DNA of 42,396 nucleotides from Bacteroidales bacterium (GCA_018334675.1 JAGXLL010000020.1:1-42396); one strand, 5' to 3'. Counted from the first letter of the stretch, positions 6,762 to 15,862 are shown. Translations and numbers: made by a program. Notes: generated from the letters alone by a model not told the origin.

Positions 6762-9686
6762 ATGCAAGAGACTTTTGCCCATATTCAGAAGCGACTGGCA
6801 GGTGAGATATTCACCGACCGGAAGACACGGATATTGTATGCCACTGACGCCAGTGCTTACCGGGAAATACCCCGGGCAGTGGCTTATCCCAGGAGTAAGG
6901 AAGATGTATATGAGTTGGTCATTTTTGCCCGGGAATCGGGCATGTCTCTTATTCCCCGCACCGCCGGCACCTCCCTGGCCGGCCAGGTAGTGGGTGATGG
7001 CCTGGTGGTAGATTTTTCCCGCTACATGAACCGGATCCTGGAGATCAATCCTCAGGAAAGATGGATAAGGGTGGAGCCCGGTGTCATACTTGATGAGATG
7101 AATGCCCGGCTGGCTGAGTACGGGTTATTTTTCGGCCCTGAGACATCCACCTCCAACCGTTGTATGATCGCCGGAATGGTAGGCAACAACGCCTGTGGAT
7201 CGCATTCGATCCTTTATGGTTCTACCCGCGATCATACCCTATCGGTCACAGGACTGCTCAGCGACGCAAGCGAAGCGGAATTCACCCCACTTTCCGGCGA
7301 GGCGTATTATCAGAAACTCGAGGGGGATAAGCTGGAAAACAGCATATATAGAAAAATACATCATATACTCACCGATCCTGAAAAACGGGAAGAAATTAAG
7401 CGGGAGTTTCCCGACACATCCATTAAGAGGCGAAACACAGGGTATTCTGTAGATCTTTTGCTCGATACCCAACCTTTTAACCCGGAAGGGGAGCCTTTTA
7501 ATCTTTCAAAGCTTATCTGTGGTTCAGAAGGCACGCTGATGATGATCACCGAGATCACCCTGTCTTTGATACCCGCTCCCCCGGTGTTCAAGGGTATCAC
7601 GGCCGCCCATTTCCGAACCCGTGAAGAAGCTTTTCAGGCCAACCTGATTGCCCTTCAGCATCGACCAGGTGCGGTAGAGATGATGGATAAGATCATCCTG
7701 GATCTCACCCGCGACAACCGGGAGCAGAAGGAAAACCGGCGTTTCATCCAGGGTGATCCGGGAGCCATCCTGATCATTGAATTTGCCAGGGATTCCCGTA
7801 AAGAGGTTGAAGCAGCACATCAGGCCCTGGTGGAGGATCTGGAAAAGGCAGGCTATGGCTATGCTTTTCCCCTGATCCACAACCCTGAATCAGAAAGGAT
7901 TTGGAAACTGCGCAAAGCAGGCCTGGGCGTATTGTCCAACCTCAAAGGGGATGCCCGGCCGGTCTCGATCATTGAAGACACCGCCGTGGATGTGAAAGTG
8001 CTTCCCCGTTACATGGCTGATATTCAAAAGATTCTCGACCATTATCAGCTGCAGTGCGTTTACCATGCCCACATTGGATCCGGCGAGCTGCACCTGCGTC
8101 CCATTCTCAACCTGAAGGATCCGGAAGGGGTGAGGATGTTCCGCACCATTGGAATGGAGATCGCCCATCTGGTGAAAAAATACAATGGCTCGCTCAGCGG
8201 GGAACATGGTGACGGCAGGCTTCGCGGTGAATTCATCCCCATCATCCTGGGCGAGGCGAATTACCAGACGCTTCGAGAGATCAAACAAACCTGGGATCCC
8301 GAAAACATCTTTAACCCGGGTAAGATCGTCGATGTGCCCTCCATGACCGAGAACCTCCGATATGAACCCGGCACGCATACTCCGGATATTCAAACGGTCT
8401 TCGATTTCTCGGATGTGGGTGGTATTGTACGGGCCACCGAAAAATGCAATGGCAGTGGTGATTGTCGTAAAACAGAATTGGCCGGCGGTACCATGTGTCC
8501 CAGCTACATGGCCACCCGGGATGAGCATGATGTTACCCGGGCCCGGGCCAACATCCTGCGGGAATTTCTCACTTCTTCCACCCAGGACAATCCATTCGAC
8601 CATGAAGAGATCTACCAGGTCATGGATCTGTGCCTCTCATGCAAGGCCTGTAAACGGGAATGTCCTTCCAACGTAGATGTAGCCAAGCTCAAGGCGGAGT
8701 TTCTCCAGCATTATTACGATGCCCATGGCATCCCCTTAAGAACCCGACTGATAGCCAATATCACCCGGCTTAACCGGTTGGGCAGTGTTTGGCCGGCTTT
8801 TTATAACTTTTTCATGAAGCATCCCCTGCTTTCGCGTTGGATCAACCAGGCCGTAGGTTTTGCCCCCCAACGCAGCATGCCCCTGCTTCAAGGTCAAACC
8901 TTAAAGCATTGGATGAAAAGGTACATAAAACGCATTGAAAATGAGAAGTCTGCAAAAGGAAAAGTTTATCTTTTCAATGATGAATTCACCAACTACAACG
9001 ATACCGGTATAGGCATCCAGGCCGTGCAGTTGCTTACCCGTTTGGGGTATCAGGTAGTGATACCCCGGCATGTGGAAAGCGGACGAACATTCCTTTCCAA
9101 GGGTCTGGTCCGCAAAGCCAAAAAAATTGCCAACCGCAACATTGAATACCTTTCAGGGCTTATCACCCAGCAGAGCCCTTTAGTAGGCATTGAGCCCTCT
9201 TCTATCCTGGCTTTCCGGGATGAATATCCCGAACTGGCCAGCGAAGAAAACCGGTCGGCTGCCGGCCTGCTGGCCCACAGGGCACTGACCATCGAGGAAT
9301 TCCTGCAGCAAGAGATGCGTAAGGGCCAGATCACCCCCGATGCGTTTACTGACCAACCCGCCCGTATCCTGCTGCATGGTCACTGTCAGCAGAAAGCAGT
9401 GGCCTCGACCGAACCAACCCGTTTCATCCTGTCTTTCCCTGTCAACCATCAGCTAGAGGAGGTACCCTCGGGTTGCTGCGGCATGGCAGGATCTTTTGGC
9501 TATGAAAAGGAACACTATGAGGTGTCCATGAAGGTAGGGGAACTGGTACTTTTTCCGGCCGTCAGGAAAGCACCGGAGGAGACGATTGTTGTTGCTCCGG
9601 GAACCAGTTGTCGACACCAAATCAGCGATGGCACAGGAAGAAAGGCATTGCACCCGGTGGAAGTACTCTACCAGGCCCTCCGATGA
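6762..9686 (+). CDS. FAD-linked and Fe-S oxidoreductase (GlcD-GlcF/YdiJ-type fusion)
   Basis: Two-part enzyme of 974 residues that oxidises a D-2-hydroxyacid and passes electrons to an acceptor through Fe-S clusters. Residues about 30-240 form the PCMH-type FAD-binding domain (RTAGTSLAGQ near 66, then GNNACGSHS). The FAD-oxidase C domain follows (about 270-530, with HIGSGELHLRP and SGEHGDGRLRGEF). The Fe-S part has Cys562/Cys568 with a later MCP, then CLSCKACKRECP with Cys624, 627, 630 and 634. The C-terminal CCG-type part has HGHCQQK and SGCCGMAGSFGYE (Cys905-906). The architecture is that of E. coli YdiJ. D-lactate, glycolate and D-2-hydroxyglutarate are all possible substrates; sequence alone does not decide. 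Only one complete CCG motif is visible. It has no signal peptide, so it is cytoplasmic or peripheral to the inner membrane. Confidence 0.92.
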   Translation: MQETFAHIQKRLAGEIFTDRKTRILYATDASAYREIPRAVAYPRSKEDVYELVIFARESGMSLIPRTAGTSLAGQVVGDGLVVDFSRYMNRILEINPQERWIRVEPGVILDEMNARLAEYGLFFGPETSTSNRCMIAGMVGNNACGSHSILYGSTRDHTLSVTGLLSDASEAEFTPLSGEAYYQKLEGDKLENSIYRKIHHILTDPEKREEIKREFPDTSIKRRNTGYSVDLLLDTQPFNPEGEPFNLSKLICGSEGTLMMITEITLSLIPAPPVFKGITAAHFRTREEAFQANLIALQHRPGAVEMMDKIILDLTRDNREQKENRRFIQGDPGAILIIEFARDSRKEVEAAHQALVEDLEKAGYGYAFPLIHNPESERIWKLRKAGLGVLSNLKGDARPVSIIEDTAVDVKVLPRYMADIQKILDHYQLQCVYHAHIGSGELHLRPILNLKDPEGVRMFRTIGMEIAHLVKKYNGSLSGEHGDGRLRGEFIPIILGEANYQTLREIKQTWDPENIFNPGKIVDVPSMTENLRYEPGTHTPDIQTVFDFSDVGGIVRATEKCNGSGDCRKTELAGGTMCPSYMATRDEHDVTRARANILREFLTSSTQDNPFDHEEIYQVMDLCLSCKACKRECPSNVDVAKLKAEFLQHYYDAHGIPLRTRLIANITRLNRLGSVWPAFYNFFMKHPLLSRWINQAVGFAPQRSMPLLQGQTLKHWMKRYIKRIENEKSAKGKVYLFNDEFTNYNDTGIGIQAVQLLTRLGYQVVIPRHVESGRTFLSKGLVRKAKKIANRNIEYLSGLITQQSPLVGIEPSSILAFRDEYPELASEENRSAAGLLAHRALTIEEFLQQEMRKGQITPDAFTDQPARILLHGHCQQKAVASTEPTRFILSFPVNHQLEEVPSGCCGMAGSFGYEKEHYEVSMKVGELVLFPAVRKAPEETIVVAPGTSCRHQISDGTGRKALHPVEVLYQALR

Positions 9687-9708
9687 TCTTTTTGCCTTTC
9701 TTTCGGGC

Positions 9709-9739
9709 TTGATTGTATAAGATTATTGTTATATATTCG
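9709..9739 (+). promoter_or_regulatory. Candidate promoter for exported pcm
   Basis: TTG at 9709-9711, a 20-bp spacer, then TATATTCG at 9732-9739 (7 of 8 to TAnnTTTG). The start site would fall near 9746, about 15 nt before the ATG at 9761. This supports that ATG over the upstream in-frame TTG at 9713. Confidence 0.5.
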
Positions 9740-9760
9740 TTTTTTAGAAAACCACACGCT

Positions 9761-10462
9761 ATGGCCCAAATATTTACCCTCATCTGGCTGATGGTTCTGA
9801 TCCCTGTGGCAGTGGTGAGCCAGGATTATGACGCCGAAAGAAGCAGCATGGTGGATCAGCAGATCCTCAATCGCGGCATCAGAAATACCAGAGTGCTGGA
9901 TGCTATGAGGTCGGTTGAAAGACATCATTTCGTGCCTGAACAATACCGGCATATGGCTTACTCCGACCGGCCCCTGCCCATAGGCCATCAACAAACCATC
10001 TCCCAACCTTATATCGTTGCCCTGATGACCGATTACCTGAACCTGAAAGAGGGAGAGAAAGTACTGGAGATCGGAACCGGTTCGGGTTATCAGGCCGCTG
10101 TGCTCGCAGAGCTGGTCGGCCAGGTATACAGCGTGGAGATTGTTGAAGAACTGGCGCACAGAGCCCGCAAAACTCTTGATGAGCTGGACTACGATAATGT
10201 GCATATCCGCATTGGCGATGGTTATAAAGGATGGAAAGAACACGCCCCCTATGATGCAATCATTGTGACGGCCTCACCCTCGGATATTCCCCCTCCCTTG
10301 AAGGACCAGCTGGCCGAAGGCGGCCGGATGGTGATACCCGTTGGAGGCCCTGTCTTCCAGAAACTCTTGTTGCTGCGTAAGAAAGAGGGTAAGGTCAAAC
10401 AGACCGATGTGACTTCCGTTCGCTTCGTACCTATGATAGATGAGGAAGGCGACCGCCATTAA
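9761..10462 (+). CDS. pcm: Protein-L-isoaspartate O-methyltransferase with signal peptide
   Basis: Repairs isoaspartyl residues in damaged proteins by SAM-dependent methylation. The 233-residue protein has a family core from about residue 25: the substrate-side TISQPYIVALMTDYL (Ser81), SAM motif I LEIGTGSGYQ (102-111), the acidic SVEIVEELA, and YDAIIVTASPSDIPPPLKDQL near 180. The N-terminus is unusual: residues 1-20 (MAQIFTLIWLMVLIPVAVVS) form a signal peptide or anchor before QDYD, a segment that cytoplasmic Pcm lacks. An in-frame TTG at 9713 would add 16 residues, but the likely promoter overlaps it, so ATG 9761 is chosen. The gene starts 74 bp after the oxidase stop and ends at a clear terminator. 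How an exported enzyme would get SAM is unclear. Confidence 0.93.
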   Translation: MAQIFTLIWLMVLIPVAVVSQDYDAERSSMVDQQILNRGIRNTRVLDAMRSVERHHFVPEQYRHMAYSDRPLPIGHQQTISQPYIVALMTDYLNLKEGEKVLEIGTGSGYQAAVLAELVGQVYSVEIVEELAHRARKTLDELDYDNVHIRIGDGYKGWKEHAPYDAIIVTASPSDIPPPLKDQLAEGGRMVIPVGGPVFQKLLLLRKKEGKVKQTDVTSVRFVPMIDEEGDRH

Positions 10463-10490
10463 AAGGTCCCTCAGCAACCCCACTTATATG

Positions 10491-10520
10491 ACTCCGGCAT
10501 TAAACGACCGGGGTTTTTTT
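10491..10520 (+). terminator. Rho-independent terminator after pcm
   Basis: ACTCCGG (10491-10497) pairs with CCGGGGT (10508-10514) with one G-U pair and a 10-nt loop. A run of seven T follows directly (10514-10520). It lies 29 bp after the pcm stop. Confidence 0.8.
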
Positions 10521-10561
10521 ATGTCCAAGATCATTCATCCAACATCAAAATCCCTTTATTC

Positions 10562-11797
10562 ATGAAACATCTTATCCTTAGTGCCATTGCTGCAGGACTG
10601 CTTTTGACCATGGCAGGCTGCCAGAATGCCGGGCAAAAGCAATCCCCAACCCAAGCCCAAAGAATCCACCGGGAAGTGCTTACCGTCGACACCCATACCG
10701 ATACCCCCCTGAACCTGGGAGATCCTTCATTCGACATCGGCCAAAGACATGATCCCGATTCCAGCTACAGCCGGATCGATCTCCCGCGCATGGAGGAAGG
10801 AGACATGGATGCCTCCTTTTTTGCCGTCTACCTCGGACAGCGCGAGCGGAGTAAGGAAGGCCACAAGGAAGCCAGCAAACGCGCCCTGGATCTTTTTGAA
10901 CACATTAAAGCGGCTATAGAAAAATATCCCGGACAGGCGAAGCTGGCCACCCACCCTTCCGATGCCTACCGGTTGGAGAAAGAAAATAAAAGGGCCATAT
11001 ACACAGGAGTAGAAAATGGATACGCCCTGGGCGGCGAACTGGCAACCCTGGAGTCTTTCTATGACCTGGGAGCTCGCTATATGACCCTTTGCCATACCTC
11101 CAACAACGAGCTGTGTGATTCCTCCACCGATCCGGATGGCCCTGAGCACAACGGTCTGAGCTCTTTCGGCAAAGAAGTGGTGGAAAAGATGAATGATCTG
11201 GGCATGATGGTGGATGTTTCCCATATATCGGATCAGTCCTTTTATGATGTACTAAAAATATCCGGGGATCCCGTCATCGCATCCCATTCCTGTGTAAGGG
11301 CCCTGCGCGATCACCCCCGCAACCTGAGCGATGAAATGCTTCATGCTCTCAAGGAAAACGGCGGAGTCATCCAGATATGCCTGGTCAGCGACTACCTGAA
11401 GAAACCTGACCCCCAACCGGCCAGAGACAGTGCTTTCGCTGCATTGCGTAAAAAATACAACGGCTTCGATAACCTGACCCAGGAAGAAATGGCCAAAGCA
11501 AGAAAAGAATGGCGCCTGCTTCAAAAAAAATATCCCAAAAAACTGGCTGGCGTGAAGGATGTTGTCGATCACATCGATTATGTGGTGAAAACCATCGGCA
11601 TCGATTACGTAGGAATAGGTACCGACTTCGATGGCGGGGCCCGTGTAGAAGGATGCAACGACGTGAGTGAGGTACCCAATATCACCCGTGAACTGGTAAA
11701 AAGAGGCTATTCACAGAAGGAAATAGAAAAAATATGGGGTGCTAATTTCATGCGTGTCTTCCGGCAAGTAGATCGCTCAGACTCCAAAGCATCCTGA
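10562..11797 (+). CDS. M19 (renal-type) dipeptidase, lipoprotein
   Basis: Zinc dipeptidase of the membrane dipeptidase family (M19), 411 residues. The signal peptide MKHLILSAIAAGLLLTMAGC has a lipobox ending at Cys20, so it should be lipid-anchored in the envelope. The metal ligands line up with those known for the human renal enzyme: His45 and Asp47 in VDTHTDTP, Glu151 in GVENG, His221 in DVSHISD and His242 in ASHSCVRAL. Asp355 in GTDFDGG is the conserved substrate-side acid. The family cleaves L-Xaa-D/L-Xaa dipeptides, so peptidoglycan or protein-derived dipeptides are plausible substrates here. The gene is bounded by terminators at both ends, so it is probably transcribed alone; no clean promoter was found in the short gap before it. 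Confidence 0.94.
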   Translation: MKHLILSAIAAGLLLTMAGCQNAGQKQSPTQAQRIHREVLTVDTHTDTPLNLGDPSFDIGQRHDPDSSYSRIDLPRMEEGDMDASFFAVYLGQRERSKEGHKEASKRALDLFEHIKAAIEKYPGQAKLATHPSDAYRLEKENKRAIYTGVENGYALGGELATLESFYDLGARYMTLCHTSNNELCDSSTDPDGPEHNGLSSFGKEVVEKMNDLGMMVDVSHISDQSFYDVLKISGDPVIASHSCVRALRDHPRNLSDEMLHALKENGGVIQICLVSDYLKKPDPQPARDSAFAALRKKYNGFDNLTQEEMAKARKEWRLLQKKYPKKLAGVKDVVDHIDYVVKTIGIDYVGIGTDFDGGARVEGCNDVSEVPNITRELVKRGYSQKEIEKIWGANFMRVFRQVDRSDSKAS

Positions 11798-11815
11798 TCC
11801 GGCCTGCTTATTCTG

Positions 11816-11857
11816 CAACAAAATCCCCGGTTAGCCTCTAAACCGGGGATTTTGTTG
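11816..11857. terminator. Strong bidirectional-looking terminator hairpin
   Basis: A 17-bp perfect stem (11816-11832 with 11841-11857, core AAAATCCCCGGTT) with an 8-nt loop, A-rich on the left arm and T-rich on the right arm. It ends the M19 dipeptidase transcript. Confidence 0.88.
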
Positions 11858-12004
11858 TGTAATGCGGTTGGGTGAAAATATTTTTTTTACCGGAAAGGGG
11901 CCGGGGTCAAGTTGCACTTTTCTTCATTGATCCCGAAACACTGAGAGGCGAACAAACTCCATGGTGCCGTTGTTAAATGATAAAGATATGATATGGAGGA
12001 AGCC

Positions 12005-12655
12005 ATGAAGTATTTTGTTGCAATCATCATGTTGACCGCAACCATGTCCATTGGTGCGGGCGAAGGTTTAACCCAGAATGATCAAATCAGCGAAGTTATG
12101 GAAAACAAATCTATGGAAGACGAACGAATGAAAACCGCTACTCTGGGCGCGGGCTGTTTTTGGTGTGTGGAAGCCATCTTTCAGAAACTTAAAGGGGTAA
12201 AAAAAGTGACCTCCGGTTATGCCGGCGGCCAGATTAAAAATCCCTCCTACAAGGAAGTAACCAGGGGAAACACGGGCCATGCAGAATCGGTACAGATTCA
12301 ATATGACCCCGATGAGATTGGGTTTGAAAAGATCCTGGAAGTATTTTGGAAAACCCATGACCCCACTACATTAAACCGCCAGGGGGCTGATATAGGGCCG
12401 CAGTACCGGTCGGTCATCTTTTACCATGATCAGGAACAAAAAAGGATTGCCGAAGAGAGTAAGAAAAAAATGGACCGGTCGGGTACCTTCAATGATCCCA
12501 TTGTAACGGCCATAGAGCCCTATAAAAACTTTTATGTAGCCGAAGATTACCACCAGGATTTTTACAAGAACAATCCCAATCAGCCTTATTGCCGTTTCAA
12601 CATCGATCCGAAGATGGAAAAGATGCAACAGCAGTTTGGCCGGTATCTGAAATAG
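12005..12655 (+). CDS. msrA: Peptide methionine sulfoxide reductase MsrA, exported
   Basis: Reduces methionine-S-sulfoxide in oxidised proteins. The product has 216 residues. The catalytic motif GAGCFWCVEAIF places the nucleophile at Cys51, and the family stretches GYAGG, NTGHAESVQIQYDP, TTLNRQGADIGPQYRS and YHQDFYKNNP are all present. Residues 1-20 (MKYFVAIIMLTATMSIGAGE) form a signal peptide, and a polar linker precedes the MsrA core, so a periplasmic location is likely. The start at 12005 is chosen because GGAGGA at 11995-12000 is a strong Shine-Dalgarno site 4 nt upstream; an in-frame ATG at 11993 would overlap that site. MsrB is not fused or adjacent. It pairs in theme with the exported Pcm upstream. 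Confidence 0.95.
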   Translation: MKYFVAIIMLTATMSIGAGEGLTQNDQISEVMENKSMEDERMKTATLGAGCFWCVEAIFQKLKGVKKVTSGYAGGQIKNPSYKEVTRGNTGHAESVQIQYDPDEIGFEKILEVFWKTHDPTTLNRQGADIGPQYRSVIFYHDQEQKRIAEESKKKMDRSGTFNDPIVTAIEPYKNFYVAEDYHQDFYKNNPNQPYCRFNIDPKMEKMQQQFGRYLK

Positions 12656-12788
12656 TGTGAGGGATGGTTTCAGGTTCCATCGGGTTGTCAATGGAAATGG
12701 CCAGCTAGAAAAGCTTGAGCTGACGCGGCTCGCTGAGGTCTTTTCTTTTGGCCTTGTTTTTTGAGTTGGAGCCTGATGAATCTTTATT

Positions 12789-13315
12789 TTGATGATAATG
12801 GCCGACCCGGTCGCCACCAGGAGTCTGATCAGCGGGGATCACCGGGCTGTTGTGAGCTGCATGCCGCCAATGGATATAGAGATGATCCGCTTGGGGGTTT
12901 ACTTTTACCTCTCCATATTTTTGATTCACCTGCTAAAAGGGGCCATCAGCAAAGTAGGCAGGAGAAATTTCCGGAGCTGGTTATTTGGAATGCTCAACGA
13001 ACCATTGGAACAGGAACGTATCTTTATGTTCATCGATATGAAATCCTCCACCACCATCGCCGAGAAACTGGACCACAAAAAATTTAGCCGGCTGGTCCAG
13101 GATGTGTTCAACGATCTGGAAGTGGTCGACAATTATCACGGAGAGATTTATCAATACCTGGGAGATGGGGCCACGAGGTATTGATCTCCGGCGAACTCTA
13201 CAACCGGCTCCGGGACAGGAAGGGCTTCCAGTTCAAAAACGCAGGAAACATCAAGCTCAACGGCAAGAAAAAAGGTGTTGAGCTTTACGGTGTGAAAAAG
13301 AGCAATACCATATAA
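12789..13315 (+). pseudogene. Broken class III adenylate/guanylate cyclase gene
   Basis: Two pieces of one cyclase domain lie in different frames. The first (frame of 12789-13184) has membrane-type sequence MIRLGVYFYLSIFLIHLLKGAI, then ERIFMFIDMKSSTTIAEKLDH and EIYQYLGDGA, the start of the catalytic domain with its metal-binding Asp. Reading stops 13 bases later. The second piece begins at 13169 in another frame (GHEVLISGELYNRL, then LNGKKKGVELYGVKK, stop at 13313-13315), which is the end of such a domain. From the family length about 80 residues between the two are missing, including the region with the second metal Asp and the substrate-binding and transition-state residues. The N-terminal membrane part is also cut: a stop lies just upstream at 12777. 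I infer an inactivating internal deletion that also shifted the frame. Confidence 0.82.
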
Positions 13316-13329
13316 ACACAAAAAATCCC

Positions 13330-13369
13330 GCAAATTCCAGCGGCAAATTCCAGTCCTGGCGCTGGAAAT
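13330..13369 (+). repeat. Short direct repeat plus hairpin after the cyclase pseudogene
   Basis: GCAAATTCCAG occurs at 13330-13340 and again at 13343-13353. The second copy's TTCCAG can pair with CTGGAA at 13362-13367. It may be a weak terminator or leftover rearrangement sequence. Confidence 0.35.
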
Positions 13370-13388
13370 TATGCACCAACAATTTCAT

Positions 13389-13396
13389 TATCTTTG
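13389..13396 (+). promoter_or_regulatory. Candidate -7 promoter element for PBP1A
   Basis: TATCTTTG fits TAnnTTTG exactly. It lies inside the longest possible reading frame (in-frame ATG at 13371), which argues that translation starts later, at 13416 or 13434. No clear -33 TTTG was found. Confidence 0.45.
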
Positions 13397-13433
13397 CCAC
13401 GTTTCTAATTTTTGTATGGCATCCACTCCCGCT

Positions 13434-15794
13434 ATGAAAAAACAAAAAGCCCGGGTCAGGGGTCAGGCTTCAACAAAAGAGCCGGGAAAGAAAAATAGGC
13501 TGATATCAACGATTCTTACCAGGATCGTTTACCTGTTGCTGGCTCTGTTTCTGATAGGGGGTATTTATATTGGCCACCGGATCTATCAGCGGTCATATGG
13601 TGCGCTACCCGGAACAAAAAGCCTTCAGAAGATCCAGCATGCGCAAGCCACAGAAGTTTATTCCCGCTATGGCACCCTGATGGGTCGCTATTACCTGGAG
13701 AACCGCAACAGCATCCGTTTTGACCAGATACCCGACCACATCATTCAGGCCCTGGTAGCCACTGAAGATGCCCGTTTCTATGAGCACCACGGCATCGACA
13801 CCCGCAGCCTCTTCCGGGTTTTTTTTAAGACGGTACTTCTGGGCGATGAAGGCTCAGGCGGAGGCAGCACCATCACCCAGCAGCTGGCCAAGAACCTCTA
13901 TCCCCGAAAAGGTGAGGGTCATATTGCTTTGATAGGAACAAAGATACGGGAAATGATCATCGCATGGAGGCTGGAAGAGATCTACCCCAAAGAACAGCTG
14001 ATCCAGATGTATCTGAACACCGTGCCCTTCGGTGAGAACACCTATGGCATCAAAAACGCCAGTCAGCTTTACTTCTCCAGGCTTCCCGTAAAGCTCTCGC
14101 CTGAACAGGGCGCAACGCTGGTGGGCATGCTCAAGGGCACAAGCCTTTACAATCCCTGCAAAAATCCTGGCCAGGCGCGCTCGCGCCGTAACATAGTCCT
14201 CTCCCAAATGGCCAAATACGGTTTTATACAGCCTGGTGAGGCTGAAAAACTCAAAGACACACCCCTGAACACTGAGTACAATCCCATCGACCACAACAAC
14301 GGCCTGGCTCCTTATTTGAGAGAGCATCTCCGGCCCCGACTGGATCGGTGGTGCAAGAACCACAAAAAGGAAGACGGCGGGTCCTATAACCTTTACACCG
14401 ATGGACTAAAGGTATATACCACCATTGATGCCGATCTGCAGCGATATGCCGATAAGGCAGTAGAAAAGCATATGCCCTGGCTTCAGAAGCAACTGGACCG
14501 GGAGCAAAGAAACAACAATGGCCACGAGGCGGAGGCCTTGGCCGAAAGAATACTCAAAGGTATCCCGGCATACAGCGATGCTTCGTTGGACGAGTCCGAT
14601 TCTCGGGTTCATCAGGAAAAGAACATGGAGATCTTCACCTGGGACGGACCCAAAAAAGTGAAGATGTCACCGCTGGATTCGGTTAAGCATCACATGTCGC
14701 TGCTGCAGGCAGGTTTTCTGGCCTTGGATCCACAAACCGGCAATGTGTTGGCGTGGGTAGGAGGTATCGACCACCGCTATTTCAAGTACGACCATGTCAC
14801 ATCCAAAAGACAGGTAGGTTCCACCTTCAAGCCCATTGTTTATGCCAATGCCCTGAAGCAGGGCATCGACCCCTGCGACTATTATCCCAACGACAGCATC
14901 GTTTACAAGGAATATTCAGACTGGTCGCCGGCCAATGCCGACCACAAATATGGCGGGCTCTATTCTGTAGAGGGGGCCCTGGTTAATTCGGTCAACACCG
15001 TATCGGTTCAACTGCTTATGGAAGGGGGGATCGACTCGACCATTCATCTGGCCGGGCAATTAGGGATTGAAGGCAAGTTTCCGAGGGTTCCCTCGCTGGC
15101 TTTGGGTACCATGAACGCCTCGGTGCTGAACATGGCCGAAGCATACTCCACCTTTGCCGCCAATGGCATTCCCAGGAGCACCAAGCTCCTACACAAAATA
15201 GAGGACCAGGAGGGTCAGGTGCTGGAAAAATTCGATGATGATTCCGAAGAAAGACCGGTGCTGAGCCGCCGGATTTGCGAACAGATCACCATGATGCTCC
15301 AGGGAGTGGTCAGCAGAGGTACAGCCAGCTCGCTGAAGAAAAATTTCCGTTTCCAGGGCGACTTTGCCGGAAAGACGGGTACCACGCAGGATCAGGCCGA
15401 TGGCTGGTTTATCGGATACAACCCCAACCTGGTATTGGCCGGTTGGGTAGGAGCCGAATACCCCTCCATCCATTTCAGGGACCTCAGCTACGGACAGGGT
15501 GCCGCTACGGCCCTTCCTATAGCCGGTCATTTTCTTCATCAGCTGCATTCGGAACATCCGGGAACAAGCTACCTGAGCCGTTTCCGATACCACTCGATCG
15601 ACACCGCCGCCTACAACTGCTCTGATAGCCGGGAGGAGGCACCGGGCATTCTGGAAAAAATTTTCGACCTGTTCGGCAAGAAAAAAGAAAAGGAAAAAAT
15701 ACAAAAAGGGAAGGACACAAGTAAGAACAACGAAGGCTTTTTCAGGCGGTTGATCGACAAACTCAAGAAAAACAAGGATCCCGATGAAAAATGA
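13434..15794 (+). CDS. mrcA: Penicillin-binding protein 1A (bifunctional transglycosylase/transpeptidase)
   Basis: Builds and crosslinks peptidoglycan. From ATG 13434 the product has 786 residues: a Lys/Arg-rich cytoplasmic tail, one TM anchor (about 30-50, IVYLLLALFLIGGIYIG), the GT51 glycosyltransferase domain with catalytic Glu111 in EDARFYEHHGID, GGSTITQQLAKNL, and REMIIAWRLEEIYPKEQL, then the transpeptidase domain. The latter has active Ser463 in STFK, SVN at 519-521, and KTGTT from Lys647. The C-terminal about 45 residues are a very Lys-rich, disordered tail. In-frame ATGs at 13371 and 13416 also exist; the first is unlikely because a promoter-like TATCTTTG sits after it. Strong homology starts after all three. 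It is bounded by the broken cyclase upstream and the tricorn gene downstream. Confidence 0.96.
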   Translation: MKKQKARVRGQASTKEPGKKNRLISTILTRIVYLLLALFLIGGIYIGHRIYQRSYGALPGTKSLQKIQHAQATEVYSRYGTLMGRYYLENRNSIRFDQIPDHIIQALVATEDARFYEHHGIDTRSLFRVFFKTVLLGDEGSGGGSTITQQLAKNLYPRKGEGHIALIGTKIREMIIAWRLEEIYPKEQLIQMYLNTVPFGENTYGIKNASQLYFSRLPVKLSPEQGATLVGMLKGTSLYNPCKNPGQARSRRNIVLSQMAKYGFIQPGEAEKLKDTPLNTEYNPIDHNNGLAPYLREHLRPRLDRWCKNHKKEDGGSYNLYTDGLKVYTTIDADLQRYADKAVEKHMPWLQKQLDREQRNNNGHEAEALAERILKGIPAYSDASLDESDSRVHQEKNMEIFTWDGPKKVKMSPLDSVKHHMSLLQAGFLALDPQTGNVLAWVGGIDHRYFKYDHVTSKRQVGSTFKPIVYANALKQGIDPCDYYPNDSIVYKEYSDWSPANADHKYGGLYSVEGALVNSVNTVSVQLLMEGGIDSTIHLAGQLGIEGKFPRVPSLALGTMNASVLNMAEAYSTFAANGIPRSTKLLHKIEDQEGQVLEKFDDDSEERPVLSRRICEQITMMLQGVVSRGTASSLKKNFRFQGDFAGKTGTTQDQADGWFIGYNPNLVLAGWVGAEYPSIHFRDLSYGQGAATALPIAGHFLHQLHSEHPGTSYLSRFRYHSIDTAAYNCSDSREEAPGILEKIFDLFGKKKEKEKIQKGKDTSKNNEGFFRRLIDKLKKNKDPDEK

Positions 15795-15831
15795 TGCCGG
15801 CTTCCGGCCGGAGCTGCTTTTACCCTTCATA

Positions 15832-15862
15832 TTGTTTATAGCGGAATAAACCCTTACCTTTA
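15832..15862 (+). promoter_or_regulatory. Candidate promoter for the tricorn-like protease gene
   Basis: TTG at 15832-15834, a 20-bp spacer, then TACCTTTA at 15855-15862 (7 of 8). It overlaps the first in-frame ATG (15862). This supports the later start at 15916, which has its own strong Shine-Dalgarno site. Confidence 0.5.

Noticed and set aside
11858-11873. A 16-bp string (TGTAATRCGGTTGGGT) shared with the region upstream of clpC near 33809
   Set aside because: One mismatch in 16 bp, no hairpin or other context in common; probably chance.
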